Made by a program: the position numbers and the translations under genes
In this document: positions 33,492-42,560 of the stretch, one piece after another
Layout: each line of letters starts with the position of its first letter
How positions within the stretch are numbered: the first letter of the stretch is position 1
Source: JAHFUA01 sp963808725
GTDB taxonomy: Bacteria; Acidobacteriota; Terriglobia; Terriglobales; Acidobacteriaceae
DNA: 64,000 nt
Assembly: GCA_963808725.1 (NCBI GenBank)
Contig: CAWEGO010000004.1
Location: 62,001-126,000, forward strand
Reading direction: 5' to 3'
The notes under the pieces: generated by a model
The model's input: only the letters and a program-made list of their open reading frames with translations
Database searches by the model: none
Told to the model about the DNA's origin: nothing

Positions 33492-33750
33492 ATTGCTTTC
33501 GTTCGCGCCGTGTTGTCTTGCGGGCGCTGATAATCCAGAGATTATCACCACGATCCGTGTGGGCCACGATCAGCACCCGCCCTGCACTCGATATTCCGAC
33601 GGTGAGGAACCGCTGTTCCGTGATCGAATGATCCGGGTCGTGATAGGTTACCGCCAATGGGTCGCCAAAAACCGTAGCGGCCTCGTGGAATGAGACCCCG
33701 TGCTTTAAGCGATTCTGCGCTGCCTTATCCGGGTCCCACTCAAAATTCAC
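33475..33750 (-). CDS. brnT: BrnT family toxin (RelE-fold ribonuclease)
   Basis: BrnT toxin of 91 aa starting VNFEWDPDKAAQNRLKHGVSF, with the family signature FEWDxxKAxxNxxKHGVSF, then EQRFLTVG and the C-terminal ISARKTTRRERKQYEE. BrnT is a RelE-like ribonuclease. The GTG at 33750 is preferred because it begins exactly at the family N-terminus and lies 6 nt after an extended -10, although the frame is open for 20 more codons upstream. The first gene of a two-gene module with brnA. Confidence 0.9.
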   Translation of the reverse strand: MNFEWDPDKAAQNRLKHGVSFHEAATVFGDPLAVTYHDPDHSITEQRFLTVGISSAGRVLIVAHTDRGDNLWIISARKTTRRERKQYEESN

Positions 33751-33756
33751 CGAGGC

Positions 33757-33765
33757 ACTGTAGCA
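33757..33765 (-). promoter_or_regulatory. Leaderless extended -10 promoter of brnTA
   Basis: TGC TACAGT, 6 nt, then the brnT GTG on the minus strand. The spacing and layout are the same as for hicBA. Confidence 0.45.
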
Positions 33766-33878
33766 CGCCGCAATTTCCGCACCAAATTTAAGGCAACCAA
33801 ACTGCTCCATCCCGCGTCTCAGAGTGTTGCGCGCCCTTCCCCGGCTCCATCTGTGCTTACCCTTTTCAGAGGTGATCC

Positions 33879-34091
33879 ATGCGCATCAAGCAAGGTCCGG
33901 TCATTCATCAGGGACAGTTTGTAGCCACGGTCGAACAGCACCGGATATGGCGTTACATGATCAAGCGGGTAGACAGCGAGGTAGTGCTGTACGACGGATG
34001 GAGCGGCGATCTTCAGGAAGCGGTCGAGACTGCCGACCGCCAGCTCACCTTCGTGTGCGACGCGGCCGCCGCCTTGCCTAAGGCTAGCTAG
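33879..34091 (+). CDS. Small hypothetical protein
   Basis: A 70-aa protein with no family recognised: MRIKQGPVIHQGQF start, a central VVLYDGWSGDLQEAV and an Ala-rich end. GAGGTGAT just before the ATG is a good ribosome site, and codon use is ordinary, so it is probably a real gene. It sits alone between brnTA (divergent) and a TPR gene (convergent). Confidence 0.55.
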   Translation: MRIKQGPVIHQGQFVATVEQHRIWRYMIKRVDSEVVLYDGWSGDLQEAVETADRQLTFVCDAAAALPKAS

Positions 34092-34106
34092 GCGCAGCAG
34101 TATCGT

Positions 34107-34853
34107 CTACGGGCGGCTGGCTGCAGCCAGCTTGGTCTTCCCGAATTCGCGCGCGCGGCGCAGGCAGTCCTCGGCCCCGGCGCTGTCACCCTGCGCCTTG
34201 CGGATCACGGCCAAGTGGAACAGGCTGCTGACCTCACCCACCGCCTGGTCTTCGCTGTACTCGAAGCAGCGCTCGGCGGCTTCCATTTCGCCCCGCCGCT
34301 CGTGGATCACGCCGATGTGGTAGTGCGCCATCAGGTACTCCGGCGTGAGGATGATCGCGTCCTCGAACTGCTGTAACGCCTCCTCGAGTTGTCCAGCGTG
34401 GAACAGCGCCAGCGCCAGCCGGTAGTGGGCGGCGCTGTAGTGGGGGTCGATTTCCAGACAGCGGCGGAAGGCGCGGATGGCCTCCAGCATGTTGCCCTGG
34501 TGATACCAGGCCACGCCCAGATCATAGTGCGCCAGGATGAAACGCGGCGCCGCCTCGACCGCCTTCCGGTAATAACGGGTCGCGAACTCCAGCACGCCTT
34601 CGTGGAAATACAGACTGCCAAGCAGATGATTGGCGAGCACGTGGCCCGGCTCCGACTCCAGGATGCGCTCCAGCTCCTGGCGAGCATCGTCGTTGCGCCC
34701 TTCGCGCTCGCAGACCATGGCCCGCAACAATCGCTGGTCAAGGAATTCATCGCGCAGGAACATGCCGCATTCCGCGCAGAACTTGTGCTCTGGGGCGCGA
34801 GTGGCGCCACATCTCGGACAACGCTCTCCCGCAACCACCTTTTCATTGCTCAT
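34107..34853 (-). CDS. Zinc-ribbon TPR protein
   Basis: Cytoplasmic protein of 248 aa. It begins with a short zinc ribbon (CPRCGATRAPEHKFCAECGMFL, about 11-32) and then about five TPR units (for example AHYDLGVAWYHQGNMLEAIRA, AHYRLALALFHAGQLEEALQQ). Such proteins are adaptors; the partner is unknown. The start at 34853 is chosen because AGGAATG precedes it; the longer open frame has no domain. Confidence 0.8.
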   Translation of the reverse strand: MSNEKVVAGERCPRCGATRAPEHKFCAECGMFLRDEFLDQRLLRAMVCEREGRNDDARQELERILESEPGHVLANHLLGSLYFHEGVLEFATRYYRKAVEAAPRFILAHYDLGVAWYHQGNMLEAIRAFRRCLEIDPHYSAAHYRLALALFHAGQLEEALQQFEDAIILTPEYLMAHYHIGVIHERRGEMEAAERCFEYSEDQAVGEVSSLFHLAVIRKAQGDSAGAEDCLRRAREFGKTKLAAASRP

Positions 34854-35077
34854 GGCATTCCTCGCCTGCGAAGAATTCCGCAGCTTCCATTTGACGACGC
34901 TGCCCCACCTTGCACAGTGACCGCAATCACACCCGACCGTGATTTCAGTCGCACGCCGCTCCGTCACGCAGGCTTGTAAGCGCGGTCACAGACCCCTAAC
35001 CGCCACCGCCTATAGTGGAAGGTGCAGGATTATCGCGGGGCTGCGGTCCCGAAACGGCTCTCGCGGGAGGGATGGCC

Positions 35078-35746
35078 ATGTTTGAGGAAGAACTCAAATT
35101 GCAGAAAGAATCCTCCTATTTCATACCGCTGGCGCTGGTCGTGGTGCTGATCGCCGTGATCGTGGGCACCATCGGCTACTTCGTGGTGCCCGGCAAGAGC
35201 CTGTCGCAGGAGCAGGCCGCGGGGCTGGTTTCCGCGTATCTCGCGGGACAGGGGCCGGCCACCGTTCACTTCCATGTGGGCATGTTGCAGCCCAGCGTGG
35301 ACGAAAAGATCCGCGACCCGCATTACCGCCTGCTGGAAAAGGCCGGCATCCTCAAGCTGGGTCCGGCCAAGGGTGAGAAGATCAGCGTTGCCTTCGCGCC
35401 CGAAGGTCAGCGCCAGCTTGCCGCCATCCCCGGAGTGGTGAAGACGAAGAATTCGGATGGCACCGATGCCTACACCGTTCCTCTGGCGGAACACCAGTTA
35501 GCGACGGTGTCCAAGGTGACGATGAGCGGCCGCAACGTCGCCGTCGTGCAGTTCACCTGGAAATGGGCGCCCAACGAGCTGGGCAACGCCTTCGACGCCG
35601 CTGGGCCACTGGTGAAGAGCTTCAATACCTGGGACCGCTCCACGCTCATCCAGAAGTACGGCGTGGCGTTTTACAACGTGGAACCCGCGCAGGCGGCCTT
35701 GACCTTTGTACGCGCAGACAAGAACTGGAAACTGGCGGCGGAGTAG
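35078..35746 (+). CDS. Membrane-anchored hypothetical protein
   Basis: Protein of 222 aa with a short cytoplasmic tail, one membrane helix (FIPLALVVVLIAVIVGTIGYFVV, about 15-37), then a soluble domain of about 180 residues containing LVSAYLAGQGPATVHFHVGML and VSKVTMSGRNVAVVQFTWKWAPNELG. No family recognised; single-pass proteins of this kind are common in Acidobacteria. GGGAGGG gives proper spacing to the second of two in-frame ATGs, at 35078. Confidence 0.65.
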   Translation: MFEEELKLQKESSYFIPLALVVVLIAVIVGTIGYFVVPGKSLSQEQAAGLVSAYLAGQGPATVHFHVGMLQPSVDEKIRDPHYRLLEKAGILKLGPAKGEKISVAFAPEGQRQLAAIPGVVKTKNSDGTDAYTVPLAEHQLATVSKVTMSGRNVAVVQFTWKWAPNELGNAFDAAGPLVKSFNTWDRSTLIQKYGVAFYNVEPAQAALTFVRADKNWKLAAE

Positions 35747-35971
35747 CGAGGTTCCTTCCCTATGGTCGAGGGCTTGACGTGCCGCAGGTGGCCAAGGGCC
35801 GATTCCGGGGTCAGCCAGTGATAGCCCTTGTTCACGCCAGTTACGAGTGGTTGTGGCGAGCGAACACGAGTAAGCTATTGTGTCCGTAGGAGCACAATCT
35901 GTCATTCCGCATAGAAGAAAGGAAAGTACTCCGGCCTGAAAGCGTGGAAGAATCCTCTGCAGGATAGCACG

Positions 35972-38696
35972 TTGTCAATAAGAGCCCTTTTCGCTGTTTG
36001 TCTCTTAGGCTTCACTCTGCCGCCTCAGGCAGTTCCCGCACCGCCGCAGACGCAACAAGCAGTGAATTCAACAGGGGATAAGAAGGTGGATGAGAAGGCA
36101 GTCTCGCGCCTCGAACCAGGGAAAATGGTCGAGGAGCCTCTCGCCGGCAGCGAAACCAAATCCTACGAAATGGAGGTTGGGGCCGGGCAGTTTCTTCACG
36201 CCATCGTGGACCAGCTCGGCATCGATGTGACGTTGACGCTCTACGGTCCTGATGGAAAACAAATTGCCACGATGGATAGCCCAAACGGGTCATACGGCTT
36301 GGAACAGATCTCGACGGTCGCCGAGGCGTCTGGAACATACCGATTGGAGATCGCATCATTGGACAAGAACGCGACCGCGGGGCGCTACCGGGTCTCAATC
36401 GATCCCCTACGACCGCCCACGGACGCCGACCGGGCGCGCATCTCTGCGGAACGGGCACTTAAACAAGCTGTGGAACTGTCCGTCGGGGGCGACGCGGATT
36501 CGCTCCGGCGGGCAGTGCAGACATACAAAGATGTTCTCCCACTGTGGCAAACTGCAAGAGACGTGTACGAGGAAGCTTTGGTGCTGCATGTGATCGGCGC
36601 CATCTACGACCACCTCGGAGAAAAGCAGAAGGCTCTTGATTTTTATAGTCAGGCCCTCCCGCTTCGGCGTGCCGCAGGTGATCGCGACGGGGAAGCTGTG
36701 ACGCTGAATGAATTGGGTAGTGTCTACGATGATCTGGGCGAAAAGCAGAAGGCGCTTGATTCCTACAACCAAGCCCTCCCACTGGAGCGTCTAGCAGGTT
36801 ATCGCGGTGGGGAGGCCGCGGTACTGAATAACATCGGCAAGGTCTATTCCGATCGCGGCGAGAAGCAGAAGGCGCTTGATTACTATAAGCAGGCCCTCCC
36901 ACTGTTTCATGTCGCAGGTAATCGTTTCAGAGAAGCCCTCGAGTTGGATAACATCGGCAAGGTATATTGCGATCTGGGCGAGGAGCGAAAGGCGCTTGAT
37001 TTTTATAATCAAGCACTTCCGCTCCAGCGTGCCGTGGGGGATCGCGATGGGGAAGCCAGAACATTGCATAGCCTGGGCAGTGTGTATAACGATCTCGGTG
37101 AGAAACAGCGGGCGGTTGATTTCTATGGTCAGTCCCTCCCGCTCTGGCGTGCCACGGGCGATCGCGCCGGGGAAGCCGTGACGCTGCTTGGCATCGGCAA
37201 GGTCTACGACGACCTCGGCGAGAAGCAGAAGGCGCTTGATTTCTATAACCAGGCCCTTCCACTTGCGCGTGCCGGAGGCGACCGCACCAGGGAAGGCGTG
37301 ACGCTGAATAGCATCGGCGAGGTCTACGACGATCTCGGCGAGAAGCAGAAGGCGCTTGATTTCTATAACCAGGCCCTCCTGCTCCGGAATGCTTTGGGCG
37401 ATCGCGCCGGGGAGGCCGTAACGCTGAGTAACATCGGCAAGGTCTATTCCGAACTCGGCGAGAAACAGAGGGCACTTAGCGTGTACGACCATGCGCTTTT
37501 ACTTGCTCGTTCCGCAGCCGATCGCACCACGGAAGCTGCGACGCTGAATAACATCGGGAAGGTTTACGACGATCTGGGTGAGAAGCAGAGGGCGCTTGAT
37601 TTCTATAACCAAGCCCTCCCCCTCCGCCGTTCCGTGGGCGACCGCGGCAGGGAAGCTGTGACGCTGAATAACATCGGCGCGGTCTATGGGAGTCTCGGCG
37701 AGAAGCAGAAGGCGCTCGATTTCTATAACCAGGCTCTCCCACTTGCGCGTGCCGCGGGCGATCGCGCCAGGGAGGCCGTGACGCTGAATAACATCGGCAG
37801 GGTCTACGACGACCTCGGCGAGAAGCAAAAGGCGCTTGATTTCTATAACCAGGCCCTCTCAATTGCGCGGGCCGTAAGCAACCGCGCGATGGAAGCGAAT
37901 GCGCTCGATAACATCGGCAGTGTTTACAGCGCTCTCGGCGAAAAGCAGGAGGCACTTGATTTCCATTATCAGGCCCTCCGAATCCGCCGTTCCATCGGGG
38001 ATCGAGGCGGGGAAGCCGTGACGCTGAGTAACATGGGCACGGTCTATGACGACCTTGGTGAGAAGCAGAAGGCGCTCGATCTCTATAACCAAGCCCTTCC
38101 CCTCCGGCGTTCGGTAGGCGGTCGCGCCGGGGAAGCCGTAACGCTCAATAACATCGGCAAGGTCTACGACGACCTCGGCGAGAAGCAGAAGGCGCTTGAT
38201 ATCTATAACCAAGCCATCCCACTTGCTAGGGCGGTGGGCGATCGAGCCGGGGAAGCCGTGATGCTGAATAACATCGGCAGTGTTTACAACGCTCTCGGCC
38301 AGAAGCAGAAGGCACTTGATTTCTATAACCAAGCCCTCCCACTCCGGCGTTCCGTGAGCGATCGCGCCGGGGAGGCCGTAACGCTGAGCAACATCGGCAA
38401 GGTCTACGACGACCTCGGCGAGAAGCAAAAGGCTCTCGATGTCTATAACCAGGTCCTTGCACTAACGCGCGCCGTGGGCGATCGCGCCAGCGAGGCTGCG
38501 GCACTGATTAGCATCGGCCATCTCTACGATGACCTCGGCGAAGAGGAGAAGGCGCTTGAACGTCTATGCCCAGGCTCTACCACTCGTGCGGGCCACAGGC
38601 GATCGCGACCGTGAGATCCGGGTCCTGGATCTGATCAGCCGAATCTGTAACACCCTCGGCGAAAAGCACGAAACCGCTGAGTGTGGACCCCGTTAG
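35972..38696 (+). pseudogene. Exported TPR protein with 17 tandem 40-aa units, frameshift near 3' end, CHAT domain absent
   Basis: Secreted repeat protein of about 905 aa. A signal peptide and a beta-rich N-terminal domain (LAGSETKSYEMEVGAGQFLHAIV...) typical of TPR-CHAT proteins are followed by TPR units of exactly 40 residues (120 bp) from about 36601 to 38640, with consensus GEKQKALDFYNQALPLxRxxGDRxGEAVTLNNIGKVYDDL. Near 38557 one base is missing; read in the shifted frame it continues to a stop at 38696 after one more degenerate unit. The usual C-terminal CHAT protease domain is not there. TTG start preceded by AGGA. Confidence 0.8.
36601..38640 (+). repeat. Tandem 120-bp repeat (17 units) encoding TPRs
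   Basis: Units are in exact 120-bp register with few gaps and high nucleotide identity, including in third codon positions (for example gagaagcagaaggcgcttga in most units). This suggests recent amplification or gene conversion. Confidence 0.95.
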
Positions 38697-39156
38697 CTCT
38701 AAAAGTGCGATTGTCGATATCCTGTCGTGATTGGCGAGAAGTCGCGTTAGCATTAACAACGCTTTGCACCGCAGACGGTGCAAAATCGTTTACGCCGACT
38801 AACAGCTCAACGAGCACTGCCAGACTCGCAGCGATTCCGTACGACCTAAAGAATACTGCGCTGGACATCGCGCATCACAGCATTCGTCCACAGCCGGGCG
38901 CACCAGTCCGAATCAGTGGAGACTCGATGCCATAGAGACGCAGCATGCTGCGTCTCTGCCTTCCGCAAGGTAATTCTGTTTACTGTCGCAAATCTCCCAG
39001 CGCCCTAATGTGGTCGGGCGCCCAGCGGCTCCTGCGCGGCCACCATCTCGGCCATGGTCTCGCCGGTGAACAGCCGCCCGCGCTCGTCGCACGCGAAGGG
39101 CGAGCCTGCACCGGCCGAAGGCGGAAGGGTTAAAATTAGGAGTGAGAGGCGCTGGT
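38697..39156. other. Intergenic region with palindromes and a possible gene remnant
   Basis: No intact gene. A perfect 9-bp hairpin TTTGCACCG/CGGTGCAAA with loop CAGA is at 38763-38784. The 24-bp palindrome copy 2 is at 38934-38957. Minus-strand 39007-39120 can be read as ...SPFACDERGRLFTGETM... ending with a stop, possibly the tail of a small lost zinc-type protein; it has no start codon. Confidence 0.45.
38934..38957. repeat. 24-bp perfect palindrome, copy 2
   Basis: Identical to 14833-14856. Centre GCATGC, arms AGAGACGCA/TGCGTCTCT. Confidence 0.8.
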
Positions 39157-39348
39157 ATGGAAATCGATCTGAGTTCGGAAGAACTTGCTTTGCTGGTGGA
39201 GTTGCTGCGCCGCGACTATCAGGAGCTGCGCGCGGAGATCTACAAGACCGAAGATTACCGCTTCAAGACTGATCTTCGCGCCAAGGAAAAGTTGATCGAA
39301 TCCTTGCTGCAGAAAGTGGGGCCGGTGGAAGCCGTCAAGTCGGCGTAG
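39157..39348 (+). CDS. Small conserved helical protein
   Basis: A 63-aa acidic helical protein starting MEIDLSSEELALLVELLRRDYQELRAEIYKTEDYRFKTDLR-like, ending with KEKLIESLLQKVG. No function known, but short helical proteins of this form are common in Acidobacteria. An AGGAGTGAGAGG stretch lies 12-20 nt upstream of the chosen ATG. It is convergent with the PilZ gene. Confidence 0.65.
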   Translation: MEIDLSSEELALLVELLRRDYQELRAEIYKTEDYRFKTDLRAKEKLIESLLQKVGPVEAVKSA

Positions 39349-39372
39349 CGGACAGCGCAACTGAAGCGCAGG

Positions 39373-39750
39373 TTACTCGTCGTCGTCGGTGGGCGATCCC
39401 ATGGCCTGCAAGACCTGGCGGATCTGCTCGGCCTGCTGCTTGTCCTCACGGCTGAGCAGCAGAAATTCGGTGCCGTAATTGTATCCGCTGCGGTTGCGGA
39501 CGGTGCTGCGCACCCGTAAGGGCTGGCCATAGGGAGGGGTGAACTCGATCTCCACGCGCTGGCCGGGTTTCAGTTCCACGCCGGCAAACAGGCCCATGCC
39601 GCCTTCATTCAATTCCATCCCCCGGCCGCTGACGATGACGGTCTTGTCAGGCCTCTGGACCACCAGGCGGACAGGCACGTTGATGCGATACCGTGGCCAA
39701 CGCCGCATCCTGGCATACCCATGCTGCGGCATCACGACTTCCGTGGCCAT
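39373..39750 (-). CDS. PilZ domain protein
   Basis: PilZ domain protein of 125 aa, a candidate cyclic-di-GMP receptor. The N-terminal arginine motif appears as RRWPRYRINVPVRL (about 16-29) and the second motif as ELNEGGMGL (D/NxSxxG form, with Gly in place of Ser), followed by a barrel ending TEFLLLSREDKQQAEQI. The weak second motif leaves c-di-GMP binding uncertain. GAGGTGAAGG precedes the ATG. Confidence 0.87.
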   Translation of the reverse strand: MATEVVMPQHGYARMRRWPRYRINVPVRLVVQRPDKTVIVSGRGMELNEGGMGLFAGVELKPGQRVEIEFTPPYGQPLRVRSTVRNRSGYNYGTEFLLLSREDKQQAEQIRQVLQAMGSPTDDDE

Positions 39751-39910
39751 GCCTTCACCTCACTACGGCAACGATGGTAATCCGCGGTCTTGTGGACGCT
39801 CAAATTACTTTAGGGCGGGGTCCGGAGTACTGGCGCAAGGACGGTGCAATATCGTTTTGAGATATGTAAACGCACCCCCATAAACATCTGATTTTGGGAC
39901 AGAAACTTCG

Positions 39911-39916
39911 TATAAT
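39911..39916 (+). promoter_or_regulatory. -10 box for a leaderless gene
   Basis: Consensus TATAAT ends 6 nt before the ATG at 39923. The usual start site would coincide with the start codon. No Shine-Dalgarno is possible in this gap. Confidence 0.55.
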
Positions 39917-39922
39917 CGAACC

Positions 39923-40162
39923 ATGGCCAGAGGTTGGGAAAGCAAGACTGTGGAGTCACAGATCGAATCAGCCGAAACCAGCAACCAGGAATCCAGCCAC
40001 CACGACCAGCCGGATCTGGAGCGCATGCGCCAGCATCAGGCGCTCGTGCTTTCGCGCAGCCGCGTGCTGCAGCAACTGGAGGTAAGCCAGAATCCGCGCC
40101 ATCGCGAGATGCTGAACCAGGCCCTCGCCGATCTGGAAGCCCAGTTGGCCGGGTTCAATTAG
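39923..40162 (+). CDS. Small conserved hypothetical protein
   Basis: A 79-aa hydrophilic helical protein: MARGWESKTVESQIE start, a Ser/His/Asp-rich middle, and a C-terminal helix pair with RSRVLQQLEVSQNPRHREMLNQAL. No function known. The promoter position predicts a leaderless transcript. Next gene is convergent. Confidence 0.7.
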   Translation: MARGWESKTVESQIESAETSNQESSHHDQPDLERMRQHQALVLSRSRVLQQLEVSQNPRHREMLNQALADLEAQLAGFN

Positions 40163-40206
40163 CGGCACAGTAGTCTGCGGGCAGTGCTGGCTTGCGCTGC
40201 CGAAGC

Positions 40207-41784
40207 TTAGGGGAGAGGTGTATCCTCGCGGCGCAGACAGCCGACGAGGGCTGCCATCGAGAGCGCGGCGCCGCACGCCATCACCATGCCGAACCCCAGC
40301 AACGTGCCGTGGCTCACTCCAGCTTTGCAGAGAAAGATGAACCAGCGGTCGAACCCGTGCCCGATGGTGGCCGGCTCGTGGCTGCCCAGGTAATTGAGCA
40401 GAAGTTCCGCCTGAACCCCAAGAGCGTTGTAGCCCAGCCGGTAGTCGAACCGCGCGTTATAATAACCGTGGCCGACCTCAGCTTCGAGGAAGCTGGTGGC
40501 GAGCCCGAGCATCTGCACCGCCAAGCCAGCCGCGAAGAGCACAATCGCCACCGCGCGGGCGCTTTGTCCAGCTTCCGCCAGCGCCGGTCCAAGGGCGAGC
40601 GCGAGCAGCACCAGCGCCGGAACCAGGTAGCGCGGACCGAAGCAGTATCCGCCTTCCCACTGGGTGTAGCGTGCGTAGAAGCCGAGAGCCAGCGGCAGGC
40701 TCATGGTCGCGATGGTGGCCAGGCCGCGATCGCGCCGCCACAGGGCAGGAAGTCCCCACAGCGCCAGCAGAACCGGCGGCGTAAATAGGAAGATCGACTT
40801 GCCCGGCGAAAACAGAAACCCGAGCAGCCCCACCCGCAGCGGGGTCTCGAACCCGGTTACGTGTTTGCCCATTTCTACCGAGTCGGGATAGCCGAACTGA
40901 AACGGGTTGCCGAAAACGTGATAGTTGTACCCAAGATAGGCGGCGACCGCTACGCTGAATACCGCCACCGCCACCATCGCCGGCTTGAAGCCGGCGCGGC
41001 CTTCGCGCACCAGAACGGCGGCGAGGAAGATGGGCGCCAGCAGGATGTGTGTGGGCCGCACCAGCACGGCGAATCCCAGCAGCGCCGCTCCCAGCGCCGC
41101 GCGCCGTGGCGTGATGCAGTCCCCGCGTCCGAACAGGCTCCAGGCTGCTCCCAGGAACAGTGCGCAGGCGAGCGGCTCAGAAAAGAACCAGCCGGAATAG
41201 GCGAAGAGCGGCGTCGCCAGCGCGAGCATCAGGGTGGCCGCCAGCGCGGTTCGGCGCTCAATGCCCATCCCGCAGAAAAGCAGGAACGCAAAGGTGGCGG
41301 CAGCGGCGGCAAAGACCGCGCTGCTCATGGTCATGGCGAATCCGACCATTAGGTCGCGCGCGAAGGGCGGGACGCCGGGCGCTTGGCGCAGCACATAATG
41401 CCCCAGCACGTACCACGGGGTGGTGACCAGCGCCTGGCCGGGAGCATATGCCGCGCGCGGCTGGCCCTGCCGATCGAAGCGTCCAAAGAAAAGGTTGCCA
41501 GCGAGGGCCTGTGGCACTGCCGTCGATCCGCGCAGCACCAGGCTCTCCGACTCGAACAGCGTCATCAGTTCGTCCTGCAGCCGCACCCGCCCGGTGGACG
41601 TCAGCATGAACAGGAAGTTGAGCGAGAGAAAAAGCAGGATCGTCCAGCGGCGAAGCGTTGCCTGCGGGCGCACCCGCACGCTGCTCACGATTCTCGGCTC
41701 GAGCAGGGCAGCGGGCGCTTCGGCGACGATAGGAGTTGGATCGGGCACTGCACTGGTTCTATCGCGACGGCTGGAAAAGTACAA
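40207..41784 (-). CDS. Multi-pass membrane protein, GT-C glycosyltransferase-like
   Basis: Membrane protein of 525 aa with about ten to twelve helices (for example WTILLFLSLNFLFML, AVFAAAAATFAFLLF, LATIATMSLPLALGF) and a first outside loop with RLQDELMTLFESESL that resembles the acidic loop of GT-C lipid-linked sugar transferases. A later AYAPGQALVTTPWY loop and QWEGGYCFGPRYLVP also occur in such proteins. Substrate unknown. The start is TTG at 41784, with no clear ribosome site, so it may lie later. Confidence 0.7.
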   Translation of the reverse strand: MYFSSRRDRTSAVPDPTPIVAEAPAALLEPRIVSSVRVRPQATLRRWTILLFLSLNFLFMLTSTGRVRLQDELMTLFESESLVLRGSTAVPQALAGNLFFGRFDRQGQPRAAYAPGQALVTTPWYVLGHYVLRQAPGVPPFARDLMVGFAMTMSSAVFAAAAATFAFLLFCGMGIERRTALAATLMLALATPLFAYSGWFFSEPLACALFLGAAWSLFGRGDCITPRRAALGAALLGFAVLVRPTHILLAPIFLAAVLVREGRAGFKPAMVAVAVFSVAVAAYLGYNYHVFGNPFQFGYPDSVEMGKHVTGFETPLRVGLLGFLFSPGKSIFLFTPPVLLALWGLPALWRRDRGLATIATMSLPLALGFYARYTQWEGGYCFGPRYLVPALVLLALALGPALAEAGQSARAVAIVLFAAGLAVQMLGLATSFLEAEVGHGYYNARFDYRLGYNALGVQAELLLNYLGSHEPATIGHGFDRWFIFLCKAGVSHGTLLGFGMVMACGAALSMAALVGCLRREDTPLP

Positions 41785-41826
41785 GCGTTCGGGGCGATAC
41801 GCGCGGTAACCGAAGGGCAGGGACCA

Positions 41827-42549
41827 TCAAAACGGCGGCACATATTTCCCGTGGCGGCGAATCTCGGCGATCCACGCCGCATGCGGATAGCCTGAACTAA
41901 GCAGGTACCGGATCTCGGCTTCCACATCGTATTCCACTCGCCGGATGGCCACGTTGCCGTCCTCGATGAGAAGATAGGAAGCGCGCGGATCGCCATCATA
42001 GGGCGTGCCCACGCTGCCGCTGTTGGCCACCACGAATCCTGGAGCCTGCCGCACGTAGGGCCGGTGAATATGACCGTAAACCACGATGGCGGCGCCGGCT
42101 CCGCCGTAAGTGGCTAGGAGTCGCTGCTCCTCGCAATCGGGCATGGGCGCCTGCCACAGGTCGCCGGGGCTGGCATGCAGCAAGAGCAAATCCTGATTCC
42201 GCCATTCGCGCGGAAGCGCTTGCAGCCAGCGCATGCGTTCCTCTCCGATGAGGTTGCGAGTCGCCACAAAGTCATGGAAGATGATCTCCAGCAGCGGTCG
42301 GAGTTTGGGTGCGCGCTCGACCTGCTCCTCGAACTTTTCCGGAGCCCACAGCACTTCGTCGGTGTTGCCCACGACGCCCGCCCAGCGCAGTTCGCGGATG
42401 CGGTCAATGACCTCGGCGGGACGAGGTCCGCCGACCACTAGATCTCCGCCCTGAACGACAAGGTCGGGGCTCGCCGTCTTGAGGTCGGCGATGACCGCTT
42501 CGAGAGCAGTGAGGTTGCCGTGAATGTCCGAGATGATAGCCAGACGCAT
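41827..42549 (-). CDS. Calcineurin-like metallophosphoesterase (YfcE/MJ0936 type)
   Basis: Phosphodiesterase of 240 aa. Metal motifs in order: SDIHGN (about 7-12), GGDLVVGGP, GNTDE, and the C-terminal YGHIHRPY, followed by NSGSVGTPYDGDPRASY, the typical YfcE/MJ0936 end. The family cleaves phosphodiesters with Mn/Ni; the natural substrate is generally unknown. It starts 12 nt after the amidase stop and probably shares its transcript, although TAGAAT lies 8 nt before the ATG. Confidence 0.88.
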   Translation of the reverse strand: MRLAIISDIHGNLTALEAVIADLKTASPDLVVQGGDLVVGGPRPAEVIDRIRELRWAGVVGNTDEVLWAPEKFEEQVERAPKLRPLLEIIFHDFVATRNLIGEERMRWLQALPREWRNQDLLLLHASPGDLWQAPMPDCEEQRLLATYGGAGAAIVVYGHIHRPYVRQAPGFVVANSGSVGTPYDGDPRASYLLIEDGNVAIRRVEYDVEAEIRYLLSSGYPHAAWIAEIRRHGKYVPPF

Positions 42550-42560
42550 ATCAAAGGATT

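Noticed and set aside
36601..38640. Regular 120-bp repeats as a possible CRISPR or satellite array
   Set aside because: Units are in reading frame, encode TPRs throughout, and have no spacers of unrelated sequence.
39007..39120. Minus-strand reading ...SPFACDERGRLFTGETMAE... ending at a stop
   Set aside because: Looks protein-like but has no start codon or ribosome site, and the upstream frame meets no further recognisable sequence. At best a remnant, so not listed as a gene.
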